Assembly: GCF_000003195.3 (NCBI RefSeq)
Contig: NC_012878.2
Location: forward strand, 52,204,629 to 52,268,628
Direction of reading: 5' to 3'
Source of the DNA: Sorghum bicolor
Lineage: Eukaryota; Streptophyta; Magnoliopsida; Poales; Poaceae
Length of the DNA stretch: 64,000 nucleotides
Of the stretch, positions 1 to 10,249 are shown piece by piece. Positions within the stretch are counted from its first letter, which is position 1, and every line of letters begins with the position of its first letter. The position numbers and the translations under genes were made by a program. The notes beneath the pieces were generated by a model, which saw nothing but the letters and a program-made list of their open reading frames with translations, did not search any database and had not been told where the DNA came from.

Positions 1-81
1 GATCTTTGTCGATTTGCAAATGAGCTGCTATGGTAGTTCTTGCCCAAGTGCCCATAACCATCTCGGTTGTATCTATGGAAA

Positions 82-605
82 AGATGGCAATGGGTAATTA
101 CCCACCGGGTTATGGCTACCTACCCTTACCCACGAGCAAATATTCTACCCACTAATTTACCTATATCCAAATGCGGGTAAGAGTTCTTTCCCCATACCCT
201 TACCCATGCGGGTAACGGGTACCCATGGGTTATCCTTACCCATAGATCTAAGAATGTTTGTATTACATGTGTCAATATACCAGACTCCCAAGTGCGTGAC
301 TGCGTGAGATGCGGCACCGCAAGGGGGGAGCGCAGGAGGGGAGGGAGGAAGTGGGATGGGGAGGTGAAAACCTAGTGTTGCATTATATATATTTTTACTA
401 GGCTTGGGCTGTGTGGTGGTAATTTTGACCTATGATTCATAAAATTATGTCGGGTTTAATTTACCCATGGGTTAAAGGGTATTGGCAATACAGTCTCGTA
501 CCCTTACCCGCTTTACCCGCTGGGTAAAAAATTTAGCCATACCCTTGCCCTAATAGGGTTTTTACCCATCGGGTTTCGGGTTTCGGGTAGAAATTGCCAT
601 CATCT
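82..605. mobile_element. hAT-like non-autonomous element
   Basis: The two ends are inverted copies of a GATGGCAAT-type terminus (about 83-91 and 592-601). The interior is full of short subterminal repeats of the form TTACCC, ACCCATGGGT and CGGGTAA in both orientations, as in small plant hAT elements. Flanking bases TATGGAA (left) and TATGGAA (right, a few bases out) suggest an imperfect target-site duplication, so exact borders are uncertain. There is no transposase and no credible ORF. Confidence 0.5.
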
Positions 606-1109
606 TTATATGGAATAGATGTCAAATTCTATTCCGGTGGGAATACAATTAAGAGGTCATGGGCTCATGGCCCACTGGAACTACGGACCTAATATGCTCT
701 TTCAGTAAATCGTATACTTACACAAGTATTAAAGATGCACATTGTATACAGAATGGCCCAGAGATAGAAGGGAATGAACATCTTGCATTTAAGTCGTTGC
801 TGGTCTTTATAAAATGGGTCATCTATAATGTAAAAAAAAATAAGAAAAACAATATCTTAAGAAGTTTTCATTGATCTCATGTTGAGCTTGCGAAGTGTCT
901 TAGGGGATTTCACTAATGTGCTATCGCTTAGCATGTCCTATATCCTGTGAGTGAGATAGTTCTTACAACTTTTTGTTGTGAAGGAAGCTCCAAAGTATTA
1001 GGCTTTTAGAAATATATTTCTAAGATATAATGCCTTGGTAACATCCATAAAACAGGAATAAATCAGTTAAGAATAGTAGCTACCTTCCGCCGACAATGCA
1101 AGTGCCCCC

Positions 1110-1215
1110 CTTCGATCTTCTCTTGCTTCGTCACTAGAGTCTTTAGTGTATTCATGCACCCTCTTCAATCTCCTCTTGCTTCGTCATTGGAGTCTTTAGT
1201 GTCTTCGTGCATGTT
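1110..1215. repeat. Two-copy 53-bp tandem repeat
   Basis: Two adjacent diverged copies of a 53-bp unit share the blocks CTCTTGCTTCGTCA and GAGTCTTTAGTGT. No coding function is visible. The surrounding spacer (606-1520) shows nothing else I can name. Confidence 0.6.
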
Positions 1216-1522
1216 TGTTGGTGTGTTCTTCCCTATGCGCTCATCGTCTTGTCATTTTAGAGCCACTTTCATATAAATGATTAATTATTTGCTAGCTAAA
1301 AAAGGTTTGCTAAAATTAGTCTTAATCCATCAAAATAGGGGCTAGTAACTAGTAAGTAGACTATTTTGTTATCTAAACCTCTAGATAGTTGTTAGTGAAC
1401 TAGTTAGCAAACGCTAACTAATTTGAACTGATTTTTAAGTCAAACTAGTAACTAGATCTAAGAGTTTCCAAAAGTCACTCCCAAACTTGATTTTTTTGAC
1501 AAGATTAAAAACTACTAAACTA

Positions 1523-1788
1523 CTCCCTCCATTCCAAATTGTAAGTCATTCCAAGAACCTTGGAGAGTCAAAGCATTTTCACGTTTGACTAAAATTATAG
1601 AGAGAAATACTAAGATTTGTAACATAAAGTAAGTATATTATAAAAATATAATTAAGGAAGAATCTAATGATACTTAGTTGGTATCATAATAATAATAATA
1701 ATAATTTTATCATATAAATTTGTTCAAACTTAGAAAAGTTTGACTCTCCAAGATTTTTGGAATGACTTACAATTTGGGATGGAGGAAG
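1523..1788. mobile_element. Stowaway-type MITE (266 bp)
   Basis: The element begins CTCCCTCCATTCCAAATTG and ends with the inverted match. It is flanked on both sides by TA (1521-1522 and 1789-1790), the Tc1/mariner Stowaway signature. The TIR continues well beyond 30 bp as a long imperfect inverted repeat. There is no ORF. Confidence 0.85.
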
Positions 1789-2235
1789 TACTTTTCCAAC
1801 AACTCTCAGTCTAACTTCTAAAATATATGTCTCAACTCTCAACTCCTAATCTATCTGTACTTGATAAAATTGACCCAATCACACCAAAAGTCAAAGGATG
1901 TGGAGAAAAATTAGTAGAGGTAGAGTTCTCAATGCATATATACAACAAAAATGTATAAAAACAGTTAGGGTGATTTGAAAATAGTTTGATGCAAAATTGC
2001 CCTATAATTTAGAGGCAAAATAAAACCTTTAGCAAAAACCCAACAAATGTGCTAACCTTTTTAATCACTTCCAACTTTTTTTAATCACTTAAAAGACTCA
2101 TTGATTTAACAATTATTTAAAAAACTATTAGAGATACTTAACACATCCAAACATGTCCTTGTCCTTTTAACAATTTATTTATGATTTATTTATTTTCATA
2201 TAAGTTCATGTTTTGCATTTTTTGCCATGATCTTA

Positions 2236-2474
2236 GGCTTGTTTAGTTCCCACAAGTTTTTGGTTCAGAACACTATATAACACTTTCGTTTTTATTTGAT
2301 AAACATTATCCAATCATAAAGTAGCTTTTAAAAGATTCGTCTCATAATTTACAAACAAACTATACAATTAAATTTTGTTTTTATATATATTTAATGCTTC
2401 AATCATGTGCCACAAAATTCGATGTGACAGGGATCTTAAAGATTTTTTAATTTTTGGGTGAACTAAACAAAGTC
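2236..2474. mobile_element. Tourist-like MITE (PIF/Harbinger)
   Basis: The termini are GGCTTGTTTAGTT and its inverted counterpart AACTAAACAAAGTC. A 3-bp TTA duplication lies on each side (2233-2235 and 2475-2477). The interior shares the family blocks seen in the other copies of this window (TTTGATAAA, CCAATCAT, AAAAGATTCGTCTC, TATATTTAATGCTTC). Confidence 0.8.
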
Positions 2475-2648
2475 TTATGCTAGCTTTTTTATATATAAAA
2501 AAATCGTTGGTCAATCAAACCACAAATCAGCAATATGCTGTTTGTACGTTCAATCATTTGTTCAATAATTTGGTTAGTTCATAGGCAGTCGCTAGTGTCT
2601 TGTGGTGCTGCACAGCACAACGACGTCGGTCAGCACGAACTCTTCTTT

Positions 2649-2843
2649 GGCCTTGGCAAAAATTTGGCTTCTATAGCACTTTCATTTTTATTTAACAAAT
2701 TATCCAATCACAGAATAACTAGACTCAACAGATTCATCTCACAAATTACAAATAAACTGTGCAATTAGTTTTTATTTTCATCTATATTTAATAATCCATG
2801 CATGTGACTAAAGATTCGAGGCGACGGAAAATCTAATTTTTAC
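2649..2843. mobile_element. Degenerate Tourist-like MITE fragment
   Basis: This has the same internal block order as the neighbouring MITE (CACTTTCATTTTTATTT, CCAATCACAGAATAACTAG, ATTCATCTCACAAATTAC, ATGCATGTGAC), but it is diverged and the right terminus cannot be found. Confidence 0.6.
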
Positions 2844-3324
2844 ATCGCACGGGCTGCACAGTGCACAAGCTCGCCAATCCACTCTGCACTGCAGGGCTTC
2901 AAAGCAAAGCGGCGACTATCAACAGCTTCGCAGCAACGATGCGAGTGACGTGCATCGGCACGGTGTGCGGCTGCGGGGCGCAATGGGAAACAAGAATCAA
3001 ATGGGCAGGGAGACCGCCGGCAGATTGCTCGGTGTGCCTCGGTGCACTCTGTGTGCGCCGCAGGGCTGCGGATCCCGGCGCCGATGACGCGGCGGCCGGG
3101 AACGTAAGCTGAGCCCCCGCGGCGCGAGGTTCGTTCTGCGCCCCCAGAACAAGGCCGCCAAGAGTGGATCGTTCTCTTGAAGCCGAAAGAAGAGGCGACG
3201 GAAAAACAAATCGAAATCAAAATCGAAATTCGAAACTTAATAAAGCACTACGACAGCTACGAACTGAGAGAGGTTGACGAAGGATCCATCTGCGTCATCC
3301 GTGGCGGCGGCGGCTGTGATTGAG

Positions 3325-3460
3325 CAGTGGAGCTAGGGTTACCGAATCGAAGAGAGGCGTAGCACGTTTTTATAGTAGCGAGCCGGCTGGTTCTAGAAGC
3401 CCTAATCTCTGATGAGTAGTATAAGGGCCGGCCCAATGCACAACTTCTGGGCCCTTTTTC
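3325..3460 (-). promoter_or_regulatory. Promoter-like region without recognised gene
   Basis: Reading the - strand, two site-II-like TGGGCC/GGGCCC motifs (about 3427-3455) precede a TATA box CTATAAAAA (3375-3367). A pyrimidine-rich leader with a telo-box-like AACCCTAG (about 3341-3333) follows. This combination is typical of plant ribosomal-protein and other translation-related genes. The first ATG opens only a short frame, and the GC-rich sequence downstream to about 2850 gives no protein I recognise. It could be a promoter fragment or a small-RNA gene start. Confidence 0.35.
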
Positions 3461-3499
3461 TTTTTCTATTTTTGATCGCCGATAGTGTCCCACTCTGAT

Positions 3500-4053
3500 A
3501 CTGTAATTTTATTTTGGTTCATTCAGTTTCTGGACCAAATGCGAAAGGTGACTATGCTCTGTTTAGCTGAGCTTTTGTTTTAGGTTCTCAGAGATCTGAT
3601 TTTTCTTTGGGAAGTAATTCTCTAACTAAAAACGTGTCTCTATGAAGTACATCTGAAATGATGAGGAGAATCTACTTTTGTCAGCTCTCAATCCCTATTT
3701 ATTTTATAAAATCACTTTACAGAATCAGCATAGAATCACTTTTTAGTACAAAAATTATATGGTTGAGTTATTTCTTGATTCAACATGAAAGTTGCTCTAG
3801 AAGTTCTCTCCAATAAATCCTTAAAAAGTTAAAACAAATACTATTGTTGATCGTATAAGTTTATGTGGAATCATTTTGAACACTTTTAGTAAGATATACA
3901 TGGTCGTAATCATGTGTCCTAGACGCTTGGTGGCACATCCAAGATAAGTAGTTTTTGGCGTGCTTCTTAGCCTAGGTACGAGAAGTTCCTTTTTCATGCA
4001 AATGTCGCGGGGGGCTATCTTCCCCTAAGTTTGTGGACTAATACAAGTTTATA
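3500..4053. other. Spacer, nothing recognised
   Basis: This is AT-rich sequence without a credible ORF, a complete repeat or an RNA gene that I can identify. Confidence 0.5.
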
Positions 4054-4330
4054 CTAGGAAATATACCTGTGCATTACAATGGGAGAAAAAAAACCATATA
4101 AATATTACATATATCTATTTATGTTTTATTATTTCCATAAAATTTAAAGTTTACAAATTATTTTGACAAGCACAAAAATATCAATTAGTATTGACAATAA
4201 TATGATAATATCCTATTAAATTTATATTCAAAAATCATATTTTGCTAGAAACATTTCACCCATTGTAAGGCACACTGTAATTTTAGATTTGATAATAATA
4301 TCTATATGTAGCCAGAGTTTAATATTGAGT
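4054..4330 (-). mobile_element. Helitron-like 3' end (fragment)
   Basis: Read on the - strand, the sequence ends with a short CTCCC...GCACAGG stem-like block followed by TATATTTCCTAG, stopping at CTAG next to T. This is the arrangement of Helitron 3' termini. A second copy with the same ending is at 32188 on the + strand. No Rep/helicase is present and the 5' end is not defined. Confidence 0.4.
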
Positions 4331-4892
4331 TACAACCCTCATCGAGAATTGCATTGTTACATACGTACAACTTGTTCAAAATTTGCTCATTATATGATTA
4401 TAGATTGGATAATTGGTTAATATGGCTCCAACAGTTTGCTAAAATTCACTTAGCAAATATTGTGATTTGTCAACTCCCTAAAATATATGGCAAGTGAAAA
4501 AACGGACTCTCTCCAATAGTTTGTTATTTTAACTTAGTAAACTTTTAAAAAATAGGCCCACGACCTACTGTTCCCAACTTAAAGAACCTGCATATTATCT
4601 AGATTTATATTTCATTCAGTTTCTAGTAGAATAAATGTCCACAATGTTTATTGTCTTATGAAAATTTTGATTTGCATTCAGAAACAGAAAACAAGGAGCA
4701 TCCGCATTCATAAATAGGCAGCAAAATCAGTGCATCCGCGTCAGGAACAAAACAGAAACTGCCGGCCACCAGCAGCATCAACACACCTGACAACGGCTAG
4801 GCGTGGTGCATCACCTGACAGCCGACAGCAACATCACAAGGGCGGCAAGGTGCTGTGCATCAACTGACACCTGACAGCAGTACCGACGGTGA
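4331..4892. other. Spacer with possible MITE remnant
   Basis: At 4424 the sequence reads GGCTCCAACAGTTTGC. The inverse GCAAACTGTTGGAG appears at about 24766, and again, slightly changed, at about 24850, beyond the big nested insertion. An older small element may once have enclosed this site. From about 4690 to 4890 there is a richer stretch with repeated ACCTGACA and GCATCA words. No gene is seen. Confidence 0.35.
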
Positions 4893-4958
4893 GGCCTTGT
4901 TTAGTTCGCAAAATTTTTCAAGATTCTCCGTCACATCGAATTTTACGGCACATGCATG

Positions 4959-5484
4959 TGATAGATCTAGAGGATCTACTAGCAATAGAGAACAAGGATT
5001 CGGGACACATAAGAAACATAGGCAGTAATGTAAAAAGGTATACTAGATCCATTACATATCTATTACATAGGAAATAGAAACAGGTAGATATAGAGTGTAG
5101 GGTTTCGACCGTCGTTGGCGGCGGATGCAGATCCAGTGGGATCCATGACGAGGGCGTTCAGGCGATGACGGAGTAGATCCCGTCGTCCTTCGGGCCTCCA
5201 CCTGCACTGGCCGACGACGGCGGGGTAGGAGTGGAAGGGTGACGGCGCGGTGGTGCTTCCCGACGCCACTGCGCACTGTCGATCGGCAACCTAGGGTTGT
5301 AAGCAGGGTTTGGCGGCGCACGACGAACTTCGTTACGTGTGCCTGTAGCCCCCTACTCCTATTTATATGTGGCGCAGCGCGTCGGGGGCCCACCAACCAT
5401 AGATCGGTTGGGCGCCCCCGATCAGGGCGCGATCCAGAGGGAGAAGGCCTCAGCCGTTGGGCTGGGCCTGAGATCAACCTAACA
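4959..5484 (-). repeat. Copia 3' LTR (526 bp)
   Basis: In sense orientation it runs from TGTTAGGTTGATCTC to CTATCA. A TATA-like ATATAAATAGG lies at about 5369-5359. Positions 5110-5484 look identical to 24129-24503. Positions 4959-5109 have no counterpart at the 5' end. Confidence 0.92.
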
Positions 5485-5495
5485 TTCTCCCCCTT
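5485..5495 (-). other. Copia polypurine tract
   Basis: On the sense (-) strand this reads AAGGGGGAGAA and directly abuts the 3' LTR, as expected for the plus-strand primer of a copia element. Confidence 0.85.
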
Positions 5496-5654
5496 GATCT
5501 CAACTGTGCTTTCTCGCTTCGTTAACTCACCCCATCACAAATCAGTGTATTGAGCATGCTTCATCCTAACAGTTATCACTGCTAGATTAGACAGCCACAA
5601 ACACTTTTCTGTTTGAAGATGAATTCTCGCCTTGGGCCCCTTACTATCCAGGAA

Positions 5655-8283
5655 TCACAGGCTTTCCCTTAAACCCATGCCGGCTACATGTTCTCTGAAC
5701 ACATTGGGCGGTAAGCCTTTTGTAAGCGGATCCGCTAGCATCTTTTCTGTGCTTATATGTTCAAGACTTATGACGTGATCCCGGATTTTATCCTTGACAA
5801 CATAATATTTTATGTCAATGTGCTTGGCTGCATTGCTTGACTTATTGTTGTGAGCATACAACACTGCTGGCTCGTTGTCACAATACAACTTTAGTGGTTT
5901 ATCGATGCTGTCGACCACCTTTAAACTGGGTATAAATTTCTTAAGCCAATTCACCTGTCCTGATGCCTCATAACAAGCAATAAACTCAGCATACATTGTG
6001 GACGATGCAGTGACTATTGTTTGTTTTGAGCTCTTCCATGATATGGCTCCTTGCGCGAGAGTGAATATATACCCTGAGGTAGACTTTCTATCATCTCCCG
6101 CGTAATCAGAATCTGAATACCCTACTATTTGCAGGTCATCGGATCTTCTATAGGTTAACATGAGCCCTTTCGTGCCTTGCAAGTACCTTAAGACTTTCTT
6201 TACTAGATTCCAGTGTTCCATACCTGGATTACTTTGATATCTACCAAGTAACCCGGTCACAAAAGCCAGGTCTGGGCGTGTGCACACTTGAGCATACTGT
6301 AAGCTTCCGACAGCTGAAGCGTATGGAACGGCTTGCATGCGATCGCGCTCGAACTTGCTCTTGGGACATTGATGTTCCCCATACTTGTCACCTTTTACAA
6401 TAGGAGCAGGTGAAGGTCTACACTTATGCATATTGAATTTCTTCAATATTTTCTCTATATATGCCTCTTGGGACAATCCCAATACCCCTCGACTTCTATC
6501 TCGGTGAATCTTTATGCCCAAGACAAAAGAAGCTTCACCTAAATCTTTCATATCAAAATTTGAGGACAAAAATCTCTTGGTTTCCTGCAGTAGAGTGACA
6601 TCACTACTGGCTAGTAGAATATCATCTACATACAGTACTAGGAAAATGTATTTCCCATTCTTAAACTTTGCATATACGCAATTGTCCTCAACGTTCTCTT
6701 TAAACCCAAACTTTCTGATTGTCTTATCAAACTTTAAATACCACTGCCTGGATGCTTGCTTTAATCCATAAATGGATTTCTTCAGGCGACAGCCCATTCT
6801 TTCTTTGCCTGTCACAACAAAACCTTTCGGTTGTGCCATGTATACTCTTTCTTCTAGATCCCCATTGAGGAAAGCTGTCTTCACATCCATTTGATGCAAT
6901 TCTAGATCAAAATGTGCCACTAGGGCCATTATGATTCTAAAAGAGTCCTTGCTCGAGACGGGAGAGAATGTTTCATTATAATCTATCCCTTCTCGCTGAG
7001 TAAAACCCTTGGCTACCAGTCTTGCTTTGTACCTTTCTATGTTCCCTTTGGAGTCACGTTTCACCTTGTAGACCCATTTGCAGCCTACTGTTTTGGCTCC
7101 TTCAGGAATGTTCTCTAGGTCCCAAACTTTATTGGTACTCATAGACTTTAATTCATCTTCCATGGCTTCTTGCCACTTAGATGCTTCGGTGCTCCTCATG
7201 GCTTCTTCAAATGAAGTGGGTTCATCCTCCATCTGAACTTCTTCGCATTCATAGACTATATAGTCATCTGGAATAGGAGACTTTCTTGCTCTTTGAGGTC
7301 TGCCAGAAGTTTCTGCTACTGGCATTTCTTCTTGAGGTTGCTCTTGTTGGGGCTGTTGTTCTTCGACTATGGGTTCATTCGGCTCCTGAGGGACAGGTTC
7401 CAAATTGGCCATAGGCGAAAAGGCAGCAGGTGTTGTCACTACTGGTGTAGATCCAACAACAACAGGCAGCGTAAAGTAGGGTTCTTGCACCATGGGAATG
7501 GGCACGAACACCCGCTTCTCTTCAAGGTTAATTTCTCGCGCTGCCTTGCTCCCCCTGATCATCTGATCTTCTAGAAAACTAGCGTGTCTCGTTTCCACAA
7601 ACTTGGTATGTCTACCAGGGCAGTAGAAACGATAACCTTTCGACTTTTCTGGATAGCCAATGAAATGACAACTTACTGTTTTGGGGTCTAGCTTTCCTAT
7701 GTTTGGGTTAAACACTTTTGCTTCAGCGGGGCTCCCCCAGACACGCAGATGGTTGACTGAGGGTTTCCTGCCGGTCCACAACTCATACGGGGTTTTAAGT
7801 ACTGACTTGCTTGGAACTCTGTTGAGAATATGAATGGCGGTTTTTAAGGCCTCCATCCACAAACTCAGTGGCAGAGTGGAATAGCTCATCATGCTGCGCA
7901 CCATATCCATTAGAGTACGGTTACGCCTTTCTGCTACTCCATTCTGCTGTGGGTCCCCTGGCATTGAATACTGGGCTACTATGCCATTTTCCTGTAAGAA
8001 CCTTGCAAAAGGTCCAGGAACTTGTCCATAAGGGGTATGTCGACCGTAGTACTCCCCCCCACGGTCAGATCTTACTACTTTGATTTTTCTGTCTAGTTGG
8101 TTTTCAACCTCAGCCTTGAATATCTTAAATTTGTCTAAAGCTTCTGAGCGTTCTTTGATTGGATAGATGTATCCAAAACGAGAGTAGTCATCTGTGAATG
8201 TGATGAAGGAATCAAAACCATCCACAGATGTCACTGGAAAAGGTCCACAGATGTCTGTGTGGATCAATTCTAGTACTCCCATG
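5655..8283 (-). CDS. Copia integrase-RT-RNase H region
   Basis: This is the 3' part of a Ty1/copia polyprotein. The frame begins at the gypsy insertion site. In order it shows the integrase core (HTDICGP, SDRGGEY and the downstream glutamate in NGVAERRNRT), the GKLDPK/GYPEKSKGYRFY C-terminal integrase segment, an acidic and Gln-rich linker, reverse transcriptase (KWVYKVKRD, QMDVKTAFLNGDL, the catalytic LYVDDILLAS) and RNase H (YSDSDYAGD, YCDNEPAV, KHIDIKYY). The frame is open to its natural stop with no internal stop. The upstream gag, protease and HHCC parts lie beyond the gypsy insertion at 22575-24165. Reading upstream from 8283 enters gypsy LTR sequence, which is not part of this gene. 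Confidence 0.92.
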
Positions 8284-9325
8284 TGTCGGTGTTTTTCCCC
8301 CGGGGGGTCACACCAACGAGTAAATTTGTATGCGTGCTCCCCTTTCCGGATGGTGATGCAAGAAAACACAGAGATTTATCCTGGTTCGGGCAAGAGAAGG
8401 CCCTACGTCCAGCGGGGGGAGAGAGTTTGTATTATCTTGCACCTAAGTGCTTGTACAGGGGCGAATACAAGCGTGGAATGAAATGTGCCGCTCTACTACG
8501 TGTGTGTGTGTTTGTGTTGTGATGTTCCCCTCTTCTATTCCTGAGTCCCTCCTTTTATAGCTCCAAGGAGAGTCACAGGGTACACGCATAGATGTTAGAG
8601 TAGGGATCGATAGCCGCATGGAGCGCTGACCTACTCGAGGCTTCCGTACGGCATGGCCTCGAGCCGTCCCATCTTGATAGCTCGGTGATGATTGCGCGTG
8701 CTCCTGTGTTCTGCCCTGCCAGCCGCCTTGCGTTGGTTCTGTGGTCGCATGCTTGTACGGTATGGTGGCGGATCCGGCGGAGCAGCTGTGGTGTTGTCAG
8801 TCGACGCCCGACTTGTCCCTGGGAAGGGACCTTGTTCGGTCGAGGGTCGGGCGCCGCGTAATATGCTGATATCCGGAGCGCTGACTTTGGGTGTCTCGAG
8901 GGGGTCCCGATCAGACGTTCCATCCTCGTTTCCTGCGTCCTGACACACCCTGGGTCGTTCGGTGGGAAGGCTGCAAAAAGAACGATGGGACAGAAGCTTG
9001 TTCCCTATCACACCTTCCGTGACCCGGGTGTTAGGTGGGAAACGTCAGATGCATTTAATGCTCCCGCCCGCGTGCGCGCGTCAGGCGGCGGACAGTGTCC
9101 TGACGCTCGACGTCTCTCGGTTCGCTCGAGCTCGCTTCCGTCTTCGACGGTAATCGTCGCTCGAGCCCTGACCGATTCGCTCGACGCTATTTCCGTCTTC
9201 GAGGCTGCGACCGTCGATGGCGGCGCGTACGTAAGATTAAAGCGTCGAATTGAGGGTCCCAACCTTCGTACGGGCAATCTCATAATGCGCATCGCTGAGG
9301 GTACCCCTTACTGATACCCTCGACA
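8284..9325 (-). repeat. Gypsy 3' LTR (1042 bp)
   Basis: In sense it runs from TGTCGAGGGTATCAG to CACCGACA. A TATA box CTATAAAAGG lies at 8560-8551, placing the probable transcription start near 8525. All bases compared match the 5' LTR at a fixed offset of 13249. Small ORFs inside the LTR are not credible genes. Confidence 0.95.
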
Positions 9326-9337
9326 GTAGCCCCCGAG
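9326..9337 (-). other. Gypsy polypurine tract
   Basis: The sense strand reads CTCGGGGGCTAC immediately before the 3' LTR. The same 12-mer recurs at 9421-9432 and 14913-14924. Next to it, 9338-9369 is a nearly perfect hairpin: an 8-bp arm, one mismatch, then the 14-bp palindrome GAGCGCTAGCGCTC. Confidence 0.75.
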
Positions 9338-10109
9338 CCTCCATTTGAGCGCTAGCGCTCGAATGGAGGTTTTTGATTTAGGGTTGAATTTTCGTGGGGG
9401 CGCGCGAGCGACCCCGCGGGGTAGCCCCCGAGCCCTCGGGGGAGTTTTTAACTCCTTCGAGGGTTATGTTATCTAATTCGCAGAAGCGCTTTCGACACCA
9501 GTGGTGGAAGGTTCTGACTAGCTCGTTTTTGCCCGGGGGCTTTGACGTACTCTCGATAGAGCGAGCGTCTTCCACCCCAAATTGAGTTCCTAGCGGGTAG
9601 TCCAAGTGAGAACCTGTGCCCCTTTCGAGGGGGTCAGCTGTAGCCCGGAGGCGTCCTCATAAAGCAGGGTCGACGTGGTCGGGGATACCGGTCTCATTCG
9701 ATAGAGTCCAGTGGCTCGATGCCTCCCTTCGGGGGGATTCCTCTCGACTGTCTCGACCCTACCTTGAACATCGCCAGCAAGTCCTCGAGGCGGGCCTCGA
9801 TCTTCGACCGCTTGCTGGGGATCCCTGACTCTGGCGCTCGAGATCGGCTGTCGAACCCTTTCGGCGGGCCAGCCATCGACCTCTCGAGACTTTTGCGGTT
9901 ATGTCTCTTGGTTTACGAGGGAAGGAAACGGCCGTGGCGGTTCGCCTTTCTGCCCGTTGGGCGCGTCTTTTTAGGCGGATGACGTTACAACACCGTATCG
10001 GCGAGGAATTCGGAGAGTCCGGCCTGTGAGGAGAGAGAGAGAACTGTCAGGCGGCGCATTCATGGGGGGGGGTTACCTTCTCGGATCTGTCCGTTGGCTG
10101 ACGGCTGCC

Positions 10110-10117
10110 TATAAATA
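10110..10117 (+). promoter_or_regulatory. TATA box of the antisense gene
   Basis: TATAAATA on the + strand lies 133 bp upstream of the ATG at 10250 and is followed by a pyrimidine-rich leader (TCTCTCTTCC). It would start transcription opposite to the retroelement genome. Confidence 0.6.
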
Positions 10118-10249
10118 CGTCGTCGCGGCACCGCCGTTCCTCTCTCTTCCGCCTTCTTGCTCTTGTTCCTTCGCTGCCTTTGCCTTCTTGCCATCTCACG
10201 CGCCTACGCCCCCTCGAGCTGTAGCGAACTCGCCGTCCCTTTAGCCAAG

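Noticed and set aside
1..600. Telomere-like repeats (TACCC/GGGTA words)
   Set aside because: The words are irregular, occur in both orientations and sit between inverted termini, fitting subterminal repeats of a small hAT-like element.
2840..3493. Minus-strand ORFs of 70-126 codons
   Set aside because: They are Arg/Ala-rich GC-driven frames with no recognisable domain. Only the promoter-like motifs were kept.
8573..9314. Several 60-126 codon ORFs in the gypsy LTR, repeated at 21822-22563
   Set aside because: They lie in non-coding LTR sequence on both strands, overlap each other and match no family. The repetition only reflects the two LTRs.
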